Assembly (NCBI GenBank): GCA_946481035.1
Contig: CAMLNK010000237.1
Coordinates: 1-6,546, forward strand
Direction: 5' to 3'
Origin: an uncultured Dyadobacter sp.
GTDB lineage: Bacteria > Bacteroidota > Bacteroidia > Cytophagales > Spirosomataceae
DNA length: 6,546 bases
Under the pieces are notes generated by a model. It saw only the letters and a list, made by a program, of their open reading frames with translations, made no database searches and was not told the origin of the DNA. Shown piece by piece: positions 1-6,167 of this stretch (position 1 is the stretch's first letter; each line of letters begins with the position of its first letter). The translations under genes and the position numbers were made by a program.

Positions 1-1
1 T

Positions 2-928
2 ATTACCAAAATTGAAAATATACCTGCGCTTACCCTTTTTGAAACCGGTCAGGTGATGCAGGTTTTGCGTGATCCGATCGAGGCGTTGAATGCATTTTAC
101 CTGGCCTACATCCGGCTGAGCGGGCTCGGCAAGGAGAAAGCTGATATTGTGAGATTGCTGAAAAAACGCATTCAGCAGACGGATAATTACCTTGAAAATA
201 CTTTCCAGAAACTGGTAGACCTGGAAAATGCGACCAAAAACGATGAGCTGGCCAACATTATCATGGCCAACCTCCACATTATTCCCGAGCGGGCGGAGAA
301 AGCGGAACTGTATGATTTCTATCGCGATCAGCCCATTACGATTAAATTGAAAAAAGACCTGACCGCCCAGAAGAATGCGGAAGGGTATTACCGCAAAGCC
401 AAGAACGAAAAGATCGAAATAGACCGGCTGAACGACAGTCTCGCGGCGCGGGAAGCGGAGAGAAAGCGGTTGCAGGAGCATTTGGAACACATTGAAGGCG
501 TTGAACTGCTGCGGGATTTGCGGGCTTACATTAAAACCAACAAACTCGAACAGGGCAATGCCGCCCCGGCGATCGACGAGCTTTTCAAGCGCCTTGATTT
601 TATGGGTTACACCATCCTGATCGGCCGGAATGCAAAGAACAGCGATTTGCTCACGAAGCAGGCGCATAAGGAAGACCTCTGGCTGCACGCCAAGGACGTT
701 ACCGGCTCGCATGTGGTGGTGAAGAACCAACCCGGAAGGAAATTCCCTTCGCCGGTGATCGAGCGGGCGGCCGAACTGGCGGCGTTTTATTCGAAACGAA
801 AGAACGATTCGCTGTGCCCGGTGATCGTGACGCCAAAGAAATTTGTGCGCAAACCGAAGGGCCTGCCCGACGGACTGGTGCTGATTGACAAGGAAGATAT
901 CGTGATGGTGGTTGCGAAGGGAGAGTAA
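2..928 (+). CDS. rqcH: NFACT-family ribosome quality-control protein (RqcH/Rqc2 homologue), 5' truncated by window edge
   Basis: The reading frame is open from the first bases, so the 308 residues seen are only the C-terminal part of a protein that in this family usually runs to about 500-570 residues. The visible order is the end of the N-terminal region, a helical linker (residues ~20-60), the conserved stretch ANLHIIPERAEKAELYDFY, a charged coiled coil starting at NAEGYYRKAKN (residues ~125-172), and an NFACT-R (DUF814) domain with DLWLHAKDVTGSHVVV (from residue 225) followed by a basic PKKFVRKPKG segment. In Bacillus, RqcH binds stalled 50S subunits carrying peptidyl-tRNA and adds C-terminal alanine tails that mark the nascent chain for degradation; a similar role here is inferred from family membership. 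The residues of the N-terminal domain that contact tRNA lie outside the window and cannot be checked. A GTG at 53 and an ATG at 56 are internal codons, not starts. The gene ends 120 bp before mrdA. Confidence 0.9.
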   Translation: MTKIENIPALTLFETGQVMQVLRDPIEALNAFYLAYIRLSGLGKEKADIVRLLKKRIQQTDNYLENTFQKLVDLENATKNDELANIIMANLHIIPERAEKAELYDFYRDQPITIKLKKDLTAQKNAEGYYRKAKNEKIEIDRLNDSLAAREAERKRLQEHLEHIEGVELLRDLRAYIKTNKLEQGNAAPAIDELFKRLDFMGYTILIGRNAKNSDLLTKQAHKEDLWLHAKDVTGSHVVVKNQPGRKFPSPVIERAAELAAFYSKRKNDSLCPVIVTPKKFVRKPKGLPDGLVLIDKEDIVMVVAKGE

Positions 929-1048
929 GGGGGGCAAATGTCCTAAAAATGAAGTTTTTATTATTTATTAACCGGATTCCTACTTTGAATAATCTTTTGG
1001 TATTGCGAACTTCGTGTGAAATTTGAGAACCGGAATTTTTAGTGCAGA
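929..1048 (+). other. AT-rich intergenic spacer upstream of mrdA
   Basis: These 120 bases separate the NFACT gene from mrdA and hold no convincing ORF. The sequence is much richer in A and T than the flanking genes, as expected for a promoter-bearing spacer. I see no clear intrinsic terminator for the upstream gene and no Shine-Dalgarno sequence before the mrdA start (AGTGCAGAATG), which is normal for Bacteroidota. The size and composition suggest that mrdA-rodA has its own promoter, although readthrough from upstream cannot be excluded. Confidence 0.6.
996..1025 (+). promoter_or_regulatory. Weak candidate promoter for mrdA-rodA
   Basis: TTTG at 996-999 is followed after 18 bases by GAAATTTG at 1018-1025, a one-mismatch fit to the Bacteroidota -7 box TAnnTTTG; the usual spacing is about 19-21. 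Transcription would start only some 15-20 bases before the mrdA ATG. A rival is TACTTTG at 981-987, which is one base short of the consensus and has no -33 box at the right distance. Both are weak, and the call rests on motif fit alone. Confidence 0.2.
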
Positions 1049-3040
1049 ATGCTCGAAAGTCGTCGATTTGTTATCATTGGATTTTTTGCTTTAGTAGGTG
1101 TTATATACTTATTACGACTTTTCTACCTCCAGGTGTTGGATGAGAGCTATTCCATCGAATCATCCAGCAACTCCATCAAACGCGTTACCGAAATTCCTTT
1201 CCGCGGGCAGATCTACGATCGCTACGGGAAGCTGATCGTATATAACACGCCGGTTTACGACCTGCTTGTGACGCCTAACCGGGTGAGAATGGACGATACA
1301 CTGCGTTTTTGCCAGGTTTTAGGCATTCAGCGGCACGATTTCGATAGTCTGATGGCAGCGGCGAGCGCTTATAGCCGGGTGAAGCCGTCGCTGTTCCTGA
1401 GGCAGCTTTCCAAAGAGGATTTTGCGTCGATCCAGGATATTATGGTCGATTATTCGGGTTTTGAGTTTGCTAAAAGCTCCCTGCGGACGTACACCGCGCC
1501 TACGCTTGCGAATACGCTCGGGTATGTGAGTGAGATTACCAAAGGCCAGCTCGAAAAGCAGGAGGAACCCTATTACCGGCAGGGCGATTATATCGGCCAG
1601 AGCGGTGTGGAGCGGATTTATGAAGACGAGCTGAGAGGGAAAAGAGGGACGAAATTTGTAATGCAGAACGTCGCGGGGGTGTACAAAGGCCCCTGGAAAA
1701 ACGGGGAACTCGATACCATGGCCGTGGCGGGAGAGAATCTTTACACGGGTCTCGACCTCGAAGTGCAGCAATATGCCGACAGCCTGATGCTCAACAAGGT
1801 GGGCAGCGTGGTGGCGATCGAGCCGAAAACCGGGCAGATCATTTCCATGGTTTCCGCACCCACCTATGATCCGAACAGCCTGGCAAGCCGCTATTTTTCC
1901 AAAAACTTCGCCGCATTGGCACGTAACCCGTACAAGCCGCTGTTTAACCGGCCGGTTATGGCGAGTTATCGTCCGGGTTCCACATTCAAACTGATCCAGG
2001 CGCTGATTGGCTTGCAGGAGGGCGTGATTACGCCGGGGAGCGGTTTTACCCATGCCAATTGCCCGGTTGGATGCCACAATCACCCCGCGACGAGTACAGT
2101 GGCGCTCGGGGTGACGCATTCGTGCAACCCTTATTTTTACAATGTTTTCAGAAGGTTGATTTATAAGAACAATATCAAAAACACTTTTAAAGCCTCGGCT
2201 GTGGGCCTGGATGCGTGGCACGACGATATCGCGAAATTTGGGATCGGTCAGCGGCTGGGGATCGACTTGCCGAGTGAGTACAAGGGAAATTTGCCCGATA
2301 AAAAGTACTATGACCGCTTCTATGGCGAATACCGCTGGAAGTTCTCGAACATTTACTCGCTCAGCATCGGTGAAGGCGAGTTGCTGATCACACCTTTGAA
2401 AATGGCAAATGTGGCGGCCATTATCGCCAATCGCGGCTATTTCTACACGCCGCACGTGATCCACGGTATCGGCGACAAGAAAACCGTGAAGCCCGAATTT
2501 CTCGAAAGGCATGAGACAGGTGTGGAACCCCACAATTTTGAGCCGGTGATCGAAGGGATGATCGGGGCCGTAGAGGCCGGTACCGCACGGCGTTCCCGTG
2601 TAGAAGGTATCACGATTGCAGGAAAAACCGGTACTTCGCAGAACAAACGCGGAGACGACCACTCGATTTTTATCGCTTTCGCGCCGGTGGATGATCCTAA
2701 GATTGCCATCGCCGTTTTCGTGGAGAATGCGGGAGCGGGTGGTTCGGCGGCGGCGCCTATTGCCAACCTGATCATCGAAAAATACCTGTCGCGTAAAGTG
2801 ACCAACAAGGCACTGGAAGAACGCATGATGAAGCTCGACCTGATGAGCAAGGTGGTGCTGCCGACGACGAAAAAGCCGGGAGAAGGGGAAACGAAGAAGA
2901 AAACCGAGGAGGTGAAAAAGCCGACCGGCGATCCGAACGATCCGGCCAACCGCCTGCCCGGCGCACCGCATCCGGCTAACCCCGCTGCTATGAGAGGGCC
3001 GGTAACCCTGCCGAAGCAAAGCCAGCAAAAAGCACTTTAA
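1049..3040 (+). CDS. mrdA: Penicillin-binding protein 2, elongation-specific peptidoglycan D,D-transpeptidase
   Basis: The protein is a class B PBP (663 aa) that crosslinks new peptidoglycan in the periplasm during side-wall growth, working with RodA. A short cytoplasmic MLESRRF is followed by a single membrane anchor (residues ~8-27), a PBP-dimer/pedestal region containing RGQIYDRYGKLIVYN, and the transpeptidase domain. All three active-site motifs are present: STFK with the acylated serine S311 and K314, S358-C-N360, and K526-T-G-T. Between the first two motifs lies a Cys/His cluster (C338, C342, H343, H345), with a further Cys at 359. From about residue 608 the protein ends in a Lys/Glu- then Pro-rich tail that looks disordered and is not part of the catalytic fold. 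The ATG at 1049 places the anchor directly at the N-terminus, and no better start is seen. The gene lies 22 bp before rodA, the classical pairing. Identification as PBP2 rather than division PBP3 rests on the rodA linkage and overall similarity. Confidence 0.95.
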   Translation: MLESRRFVIIGFFALVGVIYLLRLFYLQVLDESYSIESSSNSIKRVTEIPFRGQIYDRYGKLIVYNTPVYDLLVTPNRVRMDDTLRFCQVLGIQRHDFDSLMAAASAYSRVKPSLFLRQLSKEDFASIQDIMVDYSGFEFAKSSLRTYTAPTLANTLGYVSEITKGQLEKQEEPYYRQGDYIGQSGVERIYEDELRGKRGTKFVMQNVAGVYKGPWKNGELDTMAVAGENLYTGLDLEVQQYADSLMLNKVGSVVAIEPKTGQIISMVSAPTYDPNSLASRYFSKNFAALARNPYKPLFNRPVMASYRPGSTFKLIQALIGLQEGVITPGSGFTHANCPVGCHNHPATSTVALGVTHSCNPYFYNVFRRLIYKNNIKNTFKASAVGLDAWHDDIAKFGIGQRLGIDLPSEYKGNLPDKKYYDRFYGEYRWKFSNIYSLSIGEGELLITPLKMANVAAIIANRGYFYTPHVIHGIGDKKTVKPEFLERHETGVEPHNFEPVIEGMIGAVEAGTARRSRVEGITIAGKTGTSQNKRGDDHSIFIAFAPVDDPKIAIAVFVENAGAGGSAAAPIANLIIEKYLSRKVTNKALEERMMKLDLMSKVVLPTTKKPGEGETKKKTEEVKKPTGDPNDPANRLPGAPHPANPAAMRGPVTLPKQSQQKAL

Positions 3041-3062
3041 GAACTTACTAACCGATATTGAA

Positions 3063-4346
3063 ATGGCTGAGAGCAAGCCGATTACCAAGAACGTGGACTG
3101 GATGGTGGTGCTGATTTATATCGCTTGCCTGATGATTGGCTGGTTGAATATCTACGCCGCTGTTTACAACCCTGAAACGCAAACCAGTATGTTCGACCTG
3201 TCGAACAATGCCGGCAAGCAGCTGATGTGGATCGGAACGGCCGCATTGCTGATCATTTGTATCCTCGTGATCGATTACAAGTTTTACGAAACATTCTCCT
3301 TCGTGATATACGCGGTGGTGATATTCCTGCTGGTGGTGGTGCTATTTGCGGGGTCGAATATCAACGGATCGAGGTCCTGGATCAAATTAGGCAGTTTTTC
3401 GTTGCAGCCGGCCGAGTTTTCGAAGCTGGCCGTGAGTCTTGCGATCTCCAAATACCTGAGCGACCCGGCGATCAGCCTGAACCGGAAGTTGAAGGATTAC
3501 TACCCTATCATGGGAATTATCGCATTACCTGCATTCCTGATCCTTTTGTCAAACGAAACGGGTTCCATGCTTGTTTTCGCCTCTTTTGCGATTGTGCTTT
3601 ACCGCGAGGGAATGCCCGGCGTCATTCCGGCGATCGGGATGATCGGTGCGGCTTTGCTGATTATCACATTGCTTTTTGTGAAATGGTATATTGCCGGAGC
3701 CATTATCGTGATCGCGGGGCTGGTGATCTGGCTGATGCCGGTCATGACGCGCCGGCGGGGCGGGCTTTGGGCGACGATCATCGTTGCCTTGATCATGATC
3801 GGGATCGTGTTCGGGGTGGATTTCTTTATGAATAATGTGCTTCAAAAACACCAGAGAGGCCGTATTATGGTACTTCTCGACCCCGATTCCGACCCGCGCG
3901 GCATCGGCTGGAACGTAATCCAGTCCAAGATTGCGATCGGTTCCGGCGGGATCAGTGGCAAGGGATTTTTACAGGGTACTCAAACCAAGTTCGACTTCGT
4001 ACCCGAGCAGAGCACCGACTTTATTTTTTGTACGGTGGGAGAGGAGCACGGCTTCCTGGGCACTGCCGTTGTGGTGTTTTTATTTGTTGCTTTGATATCC
4101 AGGCTGGTAGTGCTCGCTGAGCGACAGCGCAGCCGCTTCGCGAGGGTATACGGCTATTGTGTGGCGGGTATTATATTCTTCCACTTTATGGTCAATATCG
4201 GGATGACCATCGGTTTAATGCCCGTAATCGGTATTCCGCTGCCGTTTTTCAGCTACGGCGGGTCATCGTTGTGGTCGTTTTCCGTACTCCTTTTTATCTT
4301 CCTGAAAATCGACGCGCAGAGGCCGTTTACGTTGTCGAGGGGGTAG
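3063..4346 (+). CDS. rodA: RodA, SEDS-family peptidoglycan glycosyltransferase
   Basis: RodA polymerises lipid II into glycan strands at the inner membrane and is activated by its partner PBP2, encoded just upstream. The 427-residue protein shows about ten hydrophobic segments (roughly residues 13-33, 50-70, 75-95, 146-162, 165-180, 184-204, 206-226, 234-254, then three after residue 335). SEDS hallmarks are present: SRSWIKLGSFSLQPAEFSKL, the large outer loop with RGIGWNVIQSKIAIGSGG, and FDFVPEQSTDFIF, whose Asp (D319) matches the Asp essential in RodA/FtsW. The C-terminal GIPLPFFSYGGSS signature is also present. The QPDxGT motif of proteobacterial RodA is here SNETGS (N164, E165). The start at 3063 follows the mrdA stop by 22 bp, with an A-rich TATTGAAATG and no Shine-Dalgarno sequence. 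Linkage to PBP2 argues for RodA rather than the division paralogue FtsW. The gene ends directly before the inverted-repeat segment. Confidence 0.95.
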   Translation: MAESKPITKNVDWMVVLIYIACLMIGWLNIYAAVYNPETQTSMFDLSNNAGKQLMWIGTAALLIICILVIDYKFYETFSFVIYAVVIFLLVVVLFAGSNINGSRSWIKLGSFSLQPAEFSKLAVSLAISKYLSDPAISLNRKLKDYYPIMGIIALPAFLILLSNETGSMLVFASFAIVLYREGMPGVIPAIGMIGAALLIITLLFVKWYIAGAIIVIAGLVIWLMPVMTRRRGGLWATIIVALIMIGIVFGVDFFMNNVLQKHQRGRIMVLLDPDSDPRGIGWNVIQSKIAIGSGGISGKGFLQGTQTKFDFVPEQSTDFIFCTVGEEHGFLGTAVVVFLFVALISRLVVLAERQRSRFARVYGYCVAGIIFFHFMVNIGMTIGLMPVIGIPLPFFSYGGSSLWSFSVLLFIFLKIDAQRPFTLSRG

Positions 4347-4530
4347 TTTTGAATGAGTGAATGATTGAATGACTGAATGACTGAATAAGTCAGTAATTGT
4401 CATGAAGGTCATTTATAGTCATTTTGATGCTTACAATAAATGACAATAAATGACAATAAATGACAATAAATGATCTCCTGACTATTCATTCATTCATTCA
4501 TTCACTCATTCACTCATTCACTCATTAAAA
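4347..4530. repeat. Long imperfect inverted repeat of octamer and decamer units between convergent genes
   Basis: Left arm bases 4352-4386 (period-8 GAATGANT units) match the reverse complement of 4492-4526 at 32 of 35 positions; the first 13 (AATGAGTGAATGA) match exactly. Further in, GTCAG at 4389-4393 pairs with CTGAC at 4478-4482. GTCATTTATAGTCATTT at 4408-4424 pairs at 16 of 17 positions with the decamer array (for example 4438-4454). The outer edges are TTTT (4347-4350) and AAAA (4527-4530). The whole could form a hairpin with arms of about 75-90 bases and a small loop near 4426-4432. It sits between the rodA stop and the DUF423 stop, and its right arm includes that TAA codon. A role as a shared transcription end or an mRNA 3' stabiliser is inferred. 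There is no U-tract after the stem in either direction, so it is not a standard intrinsic terminator. Confidence 0.85.
4431..4473. repeat. Tandem decamer array (TGACAATAAA, four copies)
   Basis: Four consecutive 10-base units are visible: TTACAATAAA (one base different) followed by three exact TGACAATAAA units, then a partial TGA. The array has no spacers and lies inside the longer inverted repeat, where it is the inner right arm. Its reverse complement (TTTATTGTCA) resembles the single, degenerate partner on the left around 4396-4424, suggesting that the right copy expanded by slippage. It is too short and too regular to be a CRISPR array. Confidence 0.9.
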
Positions 4531-4902
4531 TTTCCCCGCCGCCACAATCAACAACACCCACCCCGCTATCAGTGCCAGGCCGCCGATGGGTGCGGTGGCG
4601 CCGAATTTGGTGATGCCTGTGAAGCAAATCGCATACAGCGAGCCGGAGAAGATGATCACGCCGATTGCGAATGCGTTGCCCGACCAGCCGAGCAGTTTCA
4701 TGGCGTCCTCGCCTGCACGTTGCATGAGTATGCCCACCAGCACCATCGCGATGGCGTGATAGAACTGGTATTTCACAGCCGTTTCAAACGTTTCGGTGCG
4801 GCCCGAAGCTTCCAGCATTCCTTTTAATGCATGCGCGCCGAACGCGCCGAGGGAAACGGCCAGGGCGCCGAGTATACCGCCTGCCTGTATCATGAATTTC
4901 AT
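4525..4902 (-). CDS. DUF423-family small integral membrane protein
   Basis: The chosen start gives 125 residues, the usual size of DUF423 proteins (about 120-130 aa). Four hydrophobic helices are visible (residues ~4-24, 45-62, 75-95, 102-122). Family signatures include GALAVSLGAFGAHALK (residues 12-27), YQFYHAIAM (45-53), FSGSLYAI (85-92) and GATAPIGGLALIAGW (101-115). The family is widespread in bacteria (E. coli YgdD is a member) but has no well-established biochemical role, so no function is assigned. The frame stays open upstream to 5058, but the extra 52 residues are polar, lack family similarity and would overlap the candidate promoter, so MKFMIQAGG at 4902 is preferred; MIQ at 4893 is an alternative. 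The gene converges on rodA across the inverted repeat and its stop codon lies in that repeat. It diverges from the glycosyltransferase gene. Confidence 0.88.
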   Translation of the reverse strand: MKFMIQAGGILGALAVSLGAFGAHALKGMLEASGRTETFETAVKYQFYHAIAMVLVGILMQRAGEDAMKLLGWSGNAFAIGVIIFSGSLYAICFTGITKFGATAPIGGLALIAGWVLLIVAAGKF

Positions 4903-4983
4903 ATCGTAAACCGGTATTAAGTATGGGTTAAATTGTATGGAATGCCATTTGCCGTTCAATAGAATCCCGGCAAATCGGCCAGG

Positions 4984-5014
4984 TAAAGTTAGGTGCGGGC
5001 GCAGGCGCGACCAA
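4984..5014 (-). promoter_or_regulatory. Candidate Bacteroidota-type promoter for the DUF423 gene
   Basis: Read on the minus strand, TTG (5012-5014) is followed after 20 bases by TAACTTTA (4984-4991). This fits the Bacteroidota pattern of a -33 TTG/TTTG box and a -7 TAnnTTTG box with one mismatch in the latter. Transcription would start near 4978, leaving a leader of about 75 bases before the start at 4902. A second, weaker candidate downstream is TTG, 19 bases, then TACAATTT. The call rests on motif fit and position only. Confidence 0.35.
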
Positions 5015-5093
5015 CTCTTTATGGCAATTTTATTAACTTGCGCGCTTCGGAAAGGCATTTTAGGGTGCCGATCATAGGGAAACGATCAGACCA

Positions 5094-6167
5094 ATGACCA
5101 TAGAACGCTTCATTCAGCTGTGGACGCACCGCTATCATAAATATACACACATTGCCAAGGCACATTTAAAAGGCCGCCAGGCCGCGGGGCATTTCCGCGG
5201 CGTGAAACGAGGGCTGAAAAAAGGTCAGGAACTGATCGCTATCATTCGTACGGAGCATTTCGGGGATATTGTGGCTGCCGAGCCGATCTCGCGGTACGTG
5301 CGCGGGCAGTACCCGAATGCGCACATTGTCTGGTTTGTAAAGCCTTCATTTGCAGAGCTTGTCGGCCATAATCCGAATGTGGACGAGGTTTTCAAAGAGT
5401 TTTGCGTAACCGAGCGGCGTGTGCTGCTGGAAAGTAAGGTGTTTGATCAAGTTTTTGAACTGCAATTCAGGAATAACAACCATTGCCCTAAATGTCAGGT
5501 GTTTACTGAAAATCCTGTGGCATTGGAGCGGGACATTAACGTTCATAATTACTTCGACTACGGTAACCTGCTGGAAGTTTTTGCACAGACCGGCGGCCTT
5601 ATTTCCCCCAAAACAGCTTTCCCGGCCGATGACCAGCCGCGGTTGTACCTGCAACCTGCTCATAACGCGAAAGTCGACGGCCTGAATTTGCCCGAAAAAT
5701 ACATTGTCATGCATTGCCGCTCGAACTACGAGCCCAAAGACTGGCCGGCCGATCGCTGGAACCAACTCGTGCATTGGCTTGCGGAACAATATGATTACCA
5801 GCTTGTTGAAATCGGTTTAGAGAGTAATTTAAATATAAAAACACCCGCATACCGCAACCTCTGCGGCCAACTGAGCATTCTCGAAACCGCGGAAGTAATC
5901 CGCCGGGCCTCGTTCTTCATCGGGCTCGACAGCGGTCCGTCGCACTTGGGGAATGCAACCGGTACATTCGGGATTATTCTGATGGGCGCGCTGAATAACT
6001 TCCTGAATTACAATCCCTACTCGGGCAGATATGGCCGGCAGGAGAATGCATTGCTGGTGAGAAAGGCAGGTTTGCCCTGCGCTCAACTTCCATTTGAATT
6101 TGTGCAGGAGCAGGTGAGATCAGTGCTGGAAAAGAGCGCGGATAATGCGCCCAGGGTGCTATCGTGA
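5094..6167 (+). CDS. Glycosyltransferase family 9 (heptosyltransferase-like) protein
   Basis: The 357-residue protein has the two-lobed GT-B layout of the ADP-heptose:LPS heptosyltransferase family. The N-terminal lobe opens with IAIIRTEHFGDIVAAEPI, including the family's Gly-Asp (G57, D58). The C-terminal lobe carries HCRSNYEPKDWPADRW and FFIGLDSGPSHLGNATG (D279, S280, G281, P282, H284), the nucleotide-sugar binding signature. Such enzymes act at the inner face of the cytoplasmic membrane on LPS core or other surface glycans; the actual donor and acceptor here cannot be told. Two features are unusual: about 50 residues of basic, His/Lys/Arg-rich sequence before the first strand, and an HCPKC motif (C131, C134) in the N-terminal lobe. 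The ATG at 5094 has no Shine-Dalgarno sequence, and an earlier start in frame was not seen. The gene is not in an obvious sugar cluster, and its end overlaps the convergent YggS gene by 9 bp. Confidence 0.88.
   Translation: MTIERFIQLWTHRYHKYTHIAKAHLKGRQAAGHFRGVKRGLKKGQELIAIIRTEHFGDIVAAEPISRYVRGQYPNAHIVWFVKPSFAELVGHNPNVDEVFKEFCVTERRVLLESKVFDQVFELQFRNNNHCPKCQVFTENPVALERDINVHNYFDYGNLLEVFAQTGGLISPKTAFPADDQPRLYLQPAHNAKVDGLNLPEKYIVMHCRSNYEPKDWPADRWNQLVHWLAEQYDYQLVEIGLESNLNIKTPAYRNLCGQLSILETAEVIRRASFFIGLDSGPSHLGNATGTFGIILMGALNNFLNYNPYSGRYGRQENALLVRKAGLPCAQLPFEFVQEQVRSVLEKSADNAPRVLS

Noticed and set aside
1319..3088. A 589-codon open frame on the minus strand opposite mrdA
   Set aside because: The translated protein is rich in Arg, His and Cys without any recognisable fold, and it lies opposite a complete PBP2 with all catalytic motifs. 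It is a by-product of codon bias.
3227..3835. Alternative-frame open reading frame within rodA
   Set aside because: It overlaps a strongly supported RodA membrane protein in another frame, and its sequence has no family features.
4157..4360. Short open frame overlapping the rodA 3' end and entering the repeat
   Set aside because: It covers the conserved RodA C-terminus in another frame, has no recognisable features, and has no independent start context.
4431..4473. CRISPR array
   Set aside because: The units are 10 bases long and directly abutting with no spacers, and no cas genes are nearby.
4347..4530. Standard intrinsic terminator
   Set aside because: The stem is AT-rich and very long, and on both strands the bases after it are not a run of U. 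A role in ending transcription remains possible but not by the canonical form.
4903..5058. Upstream extension of the DUF423 gene to a start at 5058
   Set aside because: The extra residues are polar and basic, unlike the family, which begins right at the first membrane helix. The extension also covers the best promoter candidate.
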